A DNA stretch of 60,000 nucleotides from Lineus longissimus (lineage: Eukaryota > Nemertea > Pilidiophora > Heteronemertea > Lineidae). Shown here piece by piece: positions 1 through 8,840 of the stretch. Under the pieces are notes generated by a model. The model worked only from the letters and a program-made list of their open reading frames with translations. It did not search any database and was not told the origin of the DNA. The translations under genes and the position numbers were made by a program. The DNA lies in assembly GCF_910592395.1 (NCBI RefSeq), contig NC_088308.1, positions 20,291,501-20,351,500 of the forward strand, given 5' to 3'. How positions within the stretch are numbered: position 1 is the stretch's first letter; the number at the start of each line of letters is the position of its first letter.

Positions 1-181
1 CCATGCCGTTCTTACAGGCCATCGGAAGGAGGCTCCAGTCGTACCCCTTAAGGACCTGGTCCACTGCATTTTCCAGTTGTTCCTTCTTTGGCGGTTTTGA
101 GTCGCTGTCTTCGTCCGACGACGTGACGGGTTGCAAACTGTTGGCAATTTTGGACACGAGTTCTAATTGCTCTGAAGTCAT
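1..181 (-). CDS. SoxE: SoxE-group transcription factor (Sox8/9/10-like), first coding exon, partial
   Basis: The first 60 codons of an HMG-box transcription factor, read leftwards from ATG at 181-179 and still open at the window edge. Residues 39-54 read AVDQVLKGYDWSLLPM. This matches the dimerisation region just before the HMG box that is diagnostic of SoxE proteins (vertebrate Sox9 has AVSQVLKGYDWTLVPM). Before it lies an acidic, serine-rich stretch (SSDEDSDSKPPKKE, residues 21-34). The start is well supported: it has A at -3, it is the first in-frame ATG after an in-frame TGA at 328-326, and the family motif follows about 40 residues later. The leader before the motif is shorter than in vertebrate Sox9. 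SoxE proteins are nuclear factors that bind paired sites as dimers and direct neural-crest-like, gonad and cartilage programmes in various animals. The HMG box and transactivation domain must lie left of the window. Seen: the motif and start. Inferred: the gene is intact. Confidence 0.9.
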   Translation of the reverse strand, partial: MTSEQLELVSKIANSLQPVTSSDEDSDSKPPKKEQLENAVDQVLKGYDWSLLPMACKNGM

Positions 182-735
182 GGTGATAGGCTTGAGTAAA
201 CGTCGCCAAAATATAAATCCAGATTCAACCTGAATGCACAAAAACGCGTCCGCTTTTTCAGAAAAATTATCGTCTTGTGACCTCCCCAGGCTGATGTTAA
301 TGCAACCTTGGAGAAATAAGTTCGTTCAAGTTAAAACTGAGAAAATGTTATTGAGAACGGAATTTCGATTGTCCTGTCGCCTGGTTGTTCATGCGTCTGC
401 TAATGGTCCACTTACGAAATCCAGTGCATTCACGATCAGATAAGTCAGATAATTTCGATGAGGTCCTCTTCCGATTCTTGTCTGTTTAACCAACGTTGTC
501 GTCTGCTAGGCCTGATTTCTCGCCTGCTCGGCTTGATTTCCTCTTTGGGGAATCAAGTGCACCGGAATTCCGACAATCAAAGCGTCCGACTTCTGTCTTC
601 TTGAAATGTTCGTCTGCTCCACTCAAGTGTCGTCTGCCGATGTCCTCAATATGAAATGAAGTGAGTTTCGGTTCAAGTAAACAAGTCAGTCACTTTATCC
701 AGAGATGGGTGAGAGGATCTGATGACCTCAAGACA
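182..735 (-). promoter_or_regulatory. putative SoxE 5' untranslated region
   Basis: This stretch lies between the SoxE ATG and the expected start site downstream of a TATA-like box. It is visibly richer in CpG than most of the window, and GTCTGCT/GTCTGCC-like words recur at about 510-640. An in-frame stop at 328-326 shows that it does not extend the coding sequence upstream. Transcription start and any 5'UTR intron are inferred; there is no direct evidence for them in the sequence. Confidence 0.35.
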
Positions 736-762
736 ATGCTAGAGTGCCAAGTTCAGAGGCAA

Positions 763-875
763 TTTTATACTGGTCCAGAAAAGCATGGACCGTGCCTAAA
801 ATCATTTGACGTATGCAAATTAGGACAGGTCACGCCCAAACTCCACTGCAGCCATTAGCAGGTAACATTAATTGG
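763..875 (-). promoter_or_regulatory. candidate SoxE core promoter: TATA box and CCAAT box
   Basis: On the minus strand, TATAAAA lies at 769-763 and CCAAT at 875-871, about 105 bp further upstream. The order and spacing suit a TATA promoter starting near 735 and reading towards the SoxE ATG. Both motifs are short and occur by chance in AT-rich DNA, so the call rests mainly on position. Confidence 0.3.
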
Positions 876-899
876 ATTCGCCAATTTATCAATGGAGTA

Positions 900-2480
900 G
901 GCCCGGCACGTGGTCTTGAAGCCAAAAGTGCGCCTCAGCAGACGTCATCAAGGATGTTATGACATGGATAATTTATGTTTTGATTGGAGCGCATGTCGGG
1001 AAAAGTTTATGGTTTGATCATTAAGCGTAAATGAACGATAACAGCAAAAAAAACAACTCTTGCTCACCGGTGTGCCTTTTTTTCTACCTTGCTTTTCATT
1101 TGGACTAATATATTTTTGCTTTATTGATAATAAAGTACCCCACGTTGTAAAATGATCTTTATCCCTTCTGGTTGTGACTTTGTCCTCAGACTAGAAGACC
1201 AATTTGCGGTGAATGTACCACCATCAAAATCACCATGGAAACGTTCTCGGTCCATTGATAAAGGAGTTAAATTAGCACCATGTAACGTAGCAAAGGGTGT
1301 GGTCACGACGGCTACATCAAAACGTAATCGGGTATGCTGAATAAGTTTGTGTCTACATTTCCAAACGGTGATATATCGTTAAAGTTTTGTACAGTTTAGT
1401 CAACCAAACACAAAGAATCGTAAAGCTTATGCTGAGCTCCTGATAAATGTAATGGCCGGTTAAAAAATATATGCGGTCATTTCAAGAGGTGGTAAATCTT
1501 CTAACCTATTGTCAGAGAGGAAAATAGACGCAGTGTTCTAAATTGATTTACCACGAGGTGGTGTGACTCTTTTTCAAGACAACCGGGCAGAAAAAATGGT
1601 TCTTAGTTGGTGAATCAGTTTGTCTATAATTTCTTTTGAGGACCGGCAAAATCACAACCAGATTGCCGGGATACAATCACTTTAAATGTAAAACTGAACC
1701 CTTTCTCACAATCACAAAATCAAAGGACCCGACTATGATCACCAGCACCAGCAACTTTTTCGAACCTGTTGACTTTCTGGTATCAAAATAAAGATTACAT
1801 GCTATTATTCAAAGACTTAAATCGACGGAAGCCGAAACATGACTAGATACAATGGATTTAACTTTGATTTAAAAGTATGAATGGAAAGCCCACACCTGGT
1901 TTTCAGCAGCATATAACCATTACTTTGAAGTTTAACCAATTACGTTCCGATTGCACAATGTTCATAAAACTTTCTAAGGACAATTACTAGAAAAACGCAC
2001 ATTTCGAGATCACACAGGAAGCAAAACAAGGCTCTGCAAACATTGCCTGTTGGACCAGTGAGGCAGGGCCACAGGAACAAACAGGGCCTTTGTTTGTTAA
2101 CATGTGGTCAGTATTGAAAAGGCCCTGGGTAAATAATTTGATTGGCAATTTAACTACTTGAAGAGTTTCGCCCTGATCAGCGATGTTTTCAAATCGCCGA
2201 TGACAGTTGAGACAATTGGTGTGACATCGCAAAGGATTCAGCAATTATGGGCTTATCTAAATGGGAAAATGATTAACTTGAGAAAGATTCTGTGCCGTTT
2301 GACTTTTACCTGGTGAACTGTCAGACACCTTATGGAGATGGATGAAGCTCTTGAGAGGGACGTAGGAGGGACACGAGGGCCGCCGGTATGAGAGAGGCTG
2401 CAATTTTGTCTATCAGTCTTTCGTACGACCATGTAGAACAGACGTTGCAGTTGTTCTTTTCTGTTTTGTCTGTTGTGGTA
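900..2480. other. non-coding interval upstream of SoxE
   Basis: No exon-like reading frame was recognised. A small inverted repeat with perfect 10-bp arms (GTGGTAAATC at 1489-1498 and its complement at 1545-1554) is the only structure noticed. Degenerate matches to the 47-bp repeat may begin near 2430. Confidence 0.5.
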
Positions 2481-2481
2481 C

Positions 2482-3064
2482 CTTGGAAAAAAACGTCAGG
2501 AACTTGTGCATTGGTCTTCTGTGAGACGCTGAACAACAAACGTCACAATTAAATCTCATCAATATGTCTTCTTAGGGACCTTGGACGACAAACGTCACAA
2601 CCTAGTCAATTGGTCTTCATGTCCATTGGTCTTCTGTGTGACCGTGGATGACAAACGTGACACTCTTTTCCATTGGTCTTCTCTGGGAGAATCTGTAAGG
2701 CCATAAGACAACAATCGTCAGAATCTTATCAGTATGCCTTCTTTGGAACATTGAAAAACAAAGCTCACAATCTTGACAATTGGTATACTGAGAGACCTGG
2801 ACAACACGCGTTACGATCTATTGAATTCTTCTTCTTTGGGAACTTGGATGACCATGTCACGATCTTCTCAATTGGTCGTCTGGTGGGCCAACAAATGTCA
2901 CAACTGGTCTCCTGTTGGACTTTGAGCAACAATCATCACAATTTCATCGACATGCCTTCTGTTTAGGGCCTTGGACAACAGAAGACGTCACTATCCTGTC
3001 ATGTTCTCCTATGGTACTTTGGGCAACAATCATCAAAAACTTGGCAATTGGTCTTCTGTATACT
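2482..3064. repeat. degenerate 47-bp tandem array with CRE-like and CCAAT motifs
   Basis: About twelve diverged units, mostly 46-51 bp, with starts near 2482, 2529, 2580, 2643, 2690, 2750, 2797, 2843, 2889, 2921, 2969 and 3017. A typical unit reads TTGGACAACAAACGTCACAA, then about ten bases, then CAATTGGTCTTCTGTG. The third unit is about 63 bp because CATTGGTCTTC is duplicated in it; the ninth is truncated to about 32 bp. Most units keep either an ATTGG (CCAAT on the minus strand) or a CGTCA-like core. The unit at 2969 carries GACGTCA, one base short of a full CRE. It lies about 2.3 kb upstream of the SoxE ATG. A decayed minisatellite is the simplest reading; a regulatory array is possible. 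Confidence 0.85.
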
Positions 3065-3382
3065 AATGCAACAAATAATTGATAGCTGTCTTGGACACAG
3101 CTTTCTTTAAAATATATCAGACTTAGAATCATTGGAAGCACACAGTACACTCATTTGATTGGTCTTCCTGACATCCACTTGTCAAGCAGTATGAGAATGT
3201 GACCTTCGGAAACACACTTCACCATTCTCTAGTTTGATATGGTTGGAAACCCAGACACAACACTGACTATCCTGGTGTTGAAACTTCAGCAAATAACATT
3301 GACTTGGTGTGAATCTTTGGCAAATCATGCACTGCATTATCATTTGACTTGCGGTCTCGTCTTGAATCTGTTGATTTTTGAC
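3065..3382. other. interval after the 47-bp array
   Basis: One more array-like phrase (GATTGGTCTTC) lies near 3158. No gene or other structure was recognised. Confidence 0.5.
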
Positions 3383-3455
3383 GACAAAAGCAGTTTTCAC
3401 ATGATCTCAGAGTTGCATATCAATCTGTAGAATCACTGTGAAAACCGGTTTTGTC
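3383..3455. repeat. hairpin 1 of a duplicated pair, 73 nt
   Basis: The left arm (3383-3411, from GACAAAAGCAGTTTTCACA) pairs with the right arm (3424-3455), whose reverse complement begins GACAAAACCGGTTTTCACA. About 25 base pairs form with small bulges, and the loop is about 12 nt. A homologous hairpin lies 389 bp to the right. Size and shape resemble a small-RNA precursor, but the end of a non-autonomous transposon or a repeat hairpin is equally plausible. Confidence 0.75.
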
Positions 3456-3726
3456 TAAGTTGGAGAAGAGTTCCTCTTCATCACATCATGAAGCTATCAT
3501 CTCTATATCCAGACTTTTGGACCTGAAATTCTGCTGAAAATCTATAATGCCCTTGAGGCAAATATCTCAAACATATTGAAAGATTCTTGATGATCACTTG
3601 AAATATTTGTTGTGGACTATCTTTGGTTGACAACAACAAAAATAATATCTTATAACACCTGCAAGTCTATCCAAGTGACTGTTTATCCCACGTGTCTTGT
3701 AAAATATATAAATATTTTGATGAAAT

Positions 3727-3740
3727 CCTCCTCCTCCTCC
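3727..3740 (+). repeat. short CCT microsatellite
   Basis: A run of CCT/CTC triplets about 14 bp long, lying between the two hairpins. Confidence 0.9.
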
Positions 3741-3771
3741 AGTTGATATTGCTCTCTCGCTGCCAGTGGGC

Positions 3772-3846
3772 GACGGAATCAGTTTTCACAATGATCTCAG
3801 AATATCAAAACGATCTGTAAATATCATTATGAAAACCAGTTTCGTC
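3772..3846. repeat. hairpin 2 of the duplicated pair, 75 nt
   Basis: Homologous to the hairpin at 3383-3455. Both share AGTTTTCACA, then TGATCTCAGA, a loop, CTGTA and TGAAAACC. The left arm (3772-3801) pairs with the right arm (3814-3846). Both arms are retained even though the sequence has diverged, which suggests duplication of the whole hairpin. Confidence 0.75.
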
Positions 3847-3855
3847 TATGAATTT

Positions 3856-4782
3856 CCTCTCCAAGTTTTGCTGTTCTGCCTCATTTCATCCCTACTAATC
3901 AGCTGGGCTTGTTTCCTCTTTAAAATCATCCGTACACGACTTCTTAATAATTTACACATTTTCATATTTTGGTTAAATTATAGTGTTCATATTTAGGCTT
4001 CAAGACTTTCTAACTGATGTACCCAAAATATAACTGAGAAATTCATTTAGCGAATTCATGAATTATATACGATAATCTAAATTGGGAATTGTTTAATTAG
4101 CACCTCTTATTTCTGAACTAGCATCTATAATTGCTTACACGTATCATGCCTCTCTAAACCTCCATCCAAACACCCATCCTTAGTTTGTCCTAACGGCTAA
4201 GATGACACAACATGTAATGGCTTAATATCCCCAATTATAAAATGGGAATTATAAGACAAAACCAAAGACATACACAAATATTACTACAATAACCGAGAAG
4301 GGGGATCTTTCTGCATAGGTGTGTCCCCAAACTCAAGAGGGATATACTCTTGTAATAGTATTATGATAACCAATCACCTAATAATCCAAATTGGTCAAAT
4401 AGTGGAAAGTTAATCACAGGAAATGAAAGAACTGATGAGGGTTATTGGTGAAATTAGTCCCTTGTTTTTATTGAAGCCCTTTCCAAACATGGCTGATGCG
4501 TCCCTTTGAGGAAAGACTAAGTACCCACCTCTGTTCCTGACCATCCTTTTCCCTAATTGAGTGTTTTGAAAAGGTTTTGGATACATGTTTTTGGACAATC
4601 ATAGGGAGGGAATATTCACAGAATGTTTGCTTTAGATGACACAGACCAAAAATATACACAAATACAGATAACGACTCAATGAGAGGGATGGAAATGTACT
4701 GTAGACCGGTAATGATTTGGGATGCAAAGGCAAACCTTGCAAACATTGTCAGCTCAATGCATTAATGGTTGACTATAAGTAC
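3856..4782. other. non-coding interval
   Basis: AT-rich DNA with overlapping short open frames on the minus strand around 4410-4746. They show no family motif or convincing splice signals, and I do not call them genes. Confidence 0.5.
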
Positions 4783-4970
4783 AACCATTTTGGCTAGAAC
4801 TTGAAATCCTTAAACCATTAGAACTCCCTTAAAATGAAGTGAATGCCAATTTCAAGGTTTCGAGGCTCTGGAAAACAAAGAACAGTCTCCCACACTTGAA
4901 ATATAGGCATTCACTTCTCGTTTTGAAAGCGTTCTAATTGCTTAAGGTTTTAAAGGGTTAACCAAAATTG
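4783..4970. mobile_element. inverted-repeat element, probable MITE
   Basis: Imperfect arms of about 65 bp enclose a spacer of about 58 bp. The left arm (4783-4847) contains CCATTAGAAC and GAAGTGAATGCC; the right arm (4906-4970) contains the complements of CAATTAGAAC and GAAGTGAATGCC. The spacer has a further short inverted pair (TTTCAAGG / CTTGAAA). No transposase is present and no clear target duplication survives. The right arm contains a TTAACCCTTT-like phrase seen in some TTAA-targeting elements, which is only a hint of class. Confidence 0.75.
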
Positions 4971-5396
4971 TGGCTTAAATCATTAGTCGGATGTCCTTCC
5001 ACTGTGCCATTGCACTTCCCATACATTACGCTTGATACATTACGCTTTCACATAGTCCTACCACTGCCTGATCTCCATCATGTCACAATCAATATCGTTT
5101 TTAGAAAGCAAGAGCCTCTTGAGACAGACAAGTCTGATCAGACAAGTCCCATTGTCATCCTCACCTAACCTTTACCGCAGAACACATGTTTCTAAAACTG
5201 ACAATTTACATGATGAAACTTAGATCAGTTTACAACTTTTATACGTGGCATGCTTTCCTAAAACTACTTGCTACCACAAGGGTGGGTGTCGACCCATGAA
5301 TTGCTATGACAAGTTATTTTTCATAATGCATTATGATATTGCCTATGAAATATGACATGTTCTGTCCTCATTGCTATATTGTTATTTTTTCTTCAG

Positions 5397-5532
5397 CTCA
5401 AAGTGGTTTATACGGCATGTAATGGAATAAAGCAGTTCTCAGGTACAGGTGGCAGTGTAACAGTAGAAGAAAACTTATTGCAGATTTATAATGTGGTAAT
5501 TTTCTCTGTCGGGCAGACTCCTCCGAACAAGG
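5397..5532 (+). CDS. candidate coding exon, unknown gene (possible Ig-like protein)
   Basis: Bounded by a good 3' splice site (a T-rich tract ending TTCTTCAG at 5396) and a good 5' splice site (AAGG|GTAAGC at 5532/5533). Its 136 nt are open in the frame starting CTC AAA GTG. The product contains CNGIKQFSGTGGSVTVEEN and ends QTPPNKG. GTGGSVTVEEN resembles the A'-B strand of some V-type immunoglobulin domains that lack the first cysteine, but this is a weak match. The frame also extends left to an ATG at 5352, giving a hydrophobic leader MTCSVLIAILLFFLQ. That could be a signal peptide, or only the pyrimidine tract of the acceptor read as codons. The ORF is short enough to be chance; no partner exon was identified nearby. 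Confidence 0.3.
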
Positions 5533-5959
5533 GTAAGCCATGTTTGTCTAATCCCCTGATATTGATATATAAATGAGAAAAGCCCTCATTCATGCTCCTA
5601 CCTTCAAATTCTCCAAATTCCCACATATTTCATGATTTTTGATAAGTCAAACTCTACATCTACTTGCCAAAAAATTTACGAGATAGGCCAATAACCTTCG
5701 AATATTTGTCTCTCAAGCGATTCAAGGTAGATGCATATTTGCCTCAATCTCGATATCAACATGCCATGGAAGATATTTCGATTGGATTTCGTTAAACAAG
5801 TGTGTATGAGTGGGAGAGTGCAGGTCCTGGGGTCCTGGGAATGTATACCTCAATTAACCATACCACATCAACAAAATCAAATGATCAGGTTAGTTAAAGG
5901 TAAAGTGCACTAAGATTTTCGGCCTGGGTTGGAACTAAGCTGTTCAGAACTTAACATTC
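5533..5959. other. non-coding interval
   Basis: Nothing recognised. If the exon at 5397-5532 is real, this is the start of its downstream intron. Confidence 0.4.
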
Positions 5960-5963
5960 TTAA

Positions 5964-6224
5964 AGGTGCAGTACATATTTAGAATAAAATGCTGAATTTT
6001 CTTTTAAAAAGGTTTGAAGTAAAGACAATAACAGTTTTCAAAGTGACAAAAGTGATAGGCCTTCAAAGGCAAAGCTATACCAATCGTCACAACTTCTTCA
6101 CTGCAAAAGGGGATCAGTTGAGCTTGCTTATGCATTTCTGACAACAGGCATATTTTAAAACTTCTGCATTGTAATCAAGCATGGGTCACCATGTCAAAGA
6201 TGCAGAAATGGAAGGACTGTGCCT
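5964..6224. mobile_element. 261-bp MITE with TTAA target duplication
   Basis: TTAA at 5960-5963 and again at 6225-6228 flank an element whose ends are inverted: AGGTGCAGTAC on the left and the complement of AGGCACAGTCC on the right. A TTAA duplication with short terminal inverted repeats is typical of piggyBac-type non-autonomous elements. There is no transposase reading frame inside. Class assignment is inferred from the target site. Confidence 0.65.
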
Positions 6225-6228
6225 TTAA

Positions 6229-7120
6229 AGCTAAAAAATAAACTGCATACTGGCATTGATATACCCAAAATGTCGTTGATTTTAAAAGTTGTACAAGCAG
6301 AAGAAAATGAAAACTATAAGAAGCTTGGTCTTCATCCTATATTTTCCCAAGAATTTGAAATATGCGCATGATTTACAGACATACATTTATCAGTGAAAAA
6401 ACCAACTCGCGTTCACATCACTTCCTGCCAGCATTGGAATTTTTCTCCAAAACTCATCGCAAAAAATGGTAATTAAAGACCGACTAGCTCATCCATCTTT
6501 GTTACCTTATCTCTGTGATCTTTATTACGAGTAACAAAATTAAATCAATGTACCCTCCGGGAGCCGGGTAAGGTAGGCGGGCATGCCGTCGAAGTATCAT
6601 ACTGAGGTTAGCAGACTACACAGCTGCAGGAAATCGCCTGCTCCTGTTTACTAAACAAGTAAATGAAGGTAAACAAAACAACAAGTTGTATCCATAATTA
6701 ATGGTTTGGTTTGACCTCATGATCGGGTCGCACGTGGTCTCAAGTAGTTGAGGAGGTACTACACTATTATCAACCTCATCTCCAGGATCTCTGTAAATCT
6801 CCATCAAGCCACTAGGACCAAGGTTGCTTCTTGCATTCAACCCCACAACAACCTTGTTCCCAGAGTGGAAATTTTCAACTTGGATAAGGTTTCTTTATCT
6901 GATTTACAATATTCTGTTTACTTCCGACATTTGTTATTACTTGTATTATCAGCCATTAAACGAGGAATAAGTCTTAATTTCTTCATGTTATACCTGAGAT
7001 AACACATTTATAACTTTTGTCCCGCAGAATCAAATGATATTTTGTATACTTTCTAGCAAGTGATCCAGCCATTTTCACTCCAATGTTATTCAAGTCATCA
7101 GGTAAACAAAGTGTTTTACC
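6229..7120. other. non-coding interval
   Basis: A small GC-rich patch lies at about 6550-6595. A minus-strand open frame at about 6616-6885 has protein-like composition but no recognised motif and no convincing splice sites. No gene is called. Confidence 0.4.
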
Positions 7121-7128
7121 ATTAAGGC

Positions 7129-7200
7129 ACTTGACTTTCCTCTAGTCTTAAAACAAGAGACAGAGAGAAAGAGGCCTGCCCAAGGTTACACACTTGTGTT
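7129..7200 (-). mobile_element. SINE core relic 1
   Basis: On the minus strand this reads TGTGTAACCTTGGGCAGGCC, then a CTCTTT-rich stretch and CTTGTTTTAAG. The CCTTGGGCAAG...CTTT phrase is a hallmark of the conserved central part of many animal tRNA-derived SINEs. It shares CTTGTTTTA and CACTTGACTTT with relic 2, so the two are related. No promoter boxes were recognised. Confidence 0.45.
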
Positions 7201-7361
7201 TCTAATGGAATTAAGTGATGTAGCTCTGGCTTGCTGAGCATTCTTCCCTGACAAACACAGAGAAGGGACCACGTATCGTTTAGGCCTATGATCAACGCAT
7301 CTACAACCAGCTGGTTTATTTCCAGAATCAGTTCTTTTTCTTCTCACAACCAGACTCTTCA

Positions 7362-7475
7362 CTTCACTTGACTTTACATAACATCACCTGAAAGTATAAG
7401 GCATAAACACTTTAAACATAAAACAAGAGTAAAGAAGCTTGTCCAAGATCACACACACATAAACTTGCTGTGTGT
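7362..7475 (-). mobile_element. SINE core relic 2
   Basis: The minus strand reads GTGTGTGATCTTGGACAAGC, then TTCTTTACTCTTGTTTTATG. It aligns with relic 1 about 265 bp to the left and with the core of the SINE at 8650-8840. The sequence is degenerate, and the call depends on that shared phrase. Confidence 0.45.
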
Positions 7476-7479
7476 TCTC

Positions 7480-8640
7480 CCTAATAATTTTTTTATAAGC
7501 TGACATAGCAAAAGTTGCCATGAAACTTTTGCCAACCAACCAACCTGAAAATCAGGTACCAAGTTTGAAGGAAAGGTGATAACCTGTGAAAAAGATACTA
7601 TATAGCTCCTCTTAGCAACCTTTATTTAAAAAGGATGAAAACATTGAAATGTACACTATCAAGACCATGGTCATTAATCTTGGCATAGTTTGACCATATA
7701 GACCATTATTTGCGCGGTTGCCGGGCCTTCAGTTATAGCTTGAAATTGTTTAATTTTTCAGTTTTTGTGGTACGTGCACTGTCTTGACAGACCAGCTCTG
7801 ACAGACCAAGTGAGCCTATTCATGAAACACGCTTGAACCAAGTTTACTGGTGGGATATGGGTTCAGGACAGCCTGCCTGACACCATCAACTCTGCAAAAG
7901 CTGGACGCCAGCTGACCTGGCCTTTGTGACTTGCAATCTGAGGTCAACACATCAATGACCATGACTTCATTTATGCTTTTTCCTTAATAGTAAATAATAT
8001 GATGATATCATGGTATATTTTTTCTCAAAAACATCCTCTATTATCATTCGTGGTAATTAATATCTTTATGGCACCTGTCTGGCCGACCAAACCAAGAGGA
8101 CCATGCCCACTGTTTTGAGCGAAATAAACAAGCCAGGGCATGGGAAATTCCTGTTGACAGGTGAAGGGAAAAGATTATTAATGATTAATATCAAAATGAC
8201 CAAAGTTGAAATTTACCGAGAGATTTCCTTAGTTACCTTTATTCACGATAAGAAAAAAATGTGATGGAAAAAACGTGAAGTAGTGTTTAATTTTGAATGA
8301 AATAGTGACATTGGTATCTCTTGGTGGGTCAGGTGGGGTGTTAAGGTGAAGATAAAGTTGCTATCATACTAAACAGGGTTTCATCTTTGATACGCCTTAA
8401 GCTTGCCATGGCAATCTTGTAAAAGTTGTGGTCATTAAATCATTCTGAATATGACAGTTCATTATCAACCAATAGTGGTCCCAGAAGCTGCTTGGGGCAG
8501 CTTTAGTAGAAAGACCCCTACTTAGAGCTCAAAGGCCTAAATGTGCTTTTGGATTTTTGCCAGTGACGATCTTGTCGGTGAGCTGGTTATTAAATCACCC
8601 AATTAACGTTTACTTTTTCCTGTGGTCATAATTATAGGGC
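7480..8640. other. non-coding interval
   Basis: No gene or strong repeat was recognised. Short ACCATG- and GACAGACCA-type repeated words occur around 7660-7810. Confidence 0.4.
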
Positions 8641-8649
8641 CCTACGGAG

Positions 8650-8840
8650 ATATAGACAGAAATAGAGGAGATGACGGCGTAAAAAGACTATCTTTCTCAA
8701 TTTGCAAAAGGTTCAACAGCAACTGGACGGAGCAGATGAGCAAAGTGTCTTGCCCAGTAACACAAGCCACAGGCCTGCCCCTGAATTGAAACCACAGCCT
8801 TTAGGTCCCCTCAAATCACTCGGCTAAGAGCACACTTATC
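8650..8840 (-). mobile_element. tRNA-derived SINE
   Basis: On the minus strand a tRNA-like head starts near 8840. It has an A-box-like TTAGCCGAGTGATT, which resembles the Ser/Leu tRNA type, and a B-box-like GGTTTCAATTC at 8793-8783. These are the two internal RNA polymerase III promoter elements. Behind them comes a SINE core phrase, TGTTACTGGGCAAGACACTT, followed by CTGCTCCGTCCAG. This order (tRNA head, then the GGGCAAGACACTTT core) is known from SINEs of many marine invertebrates. It has no coding capacity and would have moved with LINE machinery. The tail and target duplication were not delimited. Confidence 0.65.

Noticed and set aside
6616-6885. Minus-strand open frame with protein-like composition (GLNARSNLGPSGLMEIYRD, then VVPPQLLE)
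   Set aside because: No recognisable domain, no convincing acceptor or donor, and a length expected by chance in 60 kb read in six frames.
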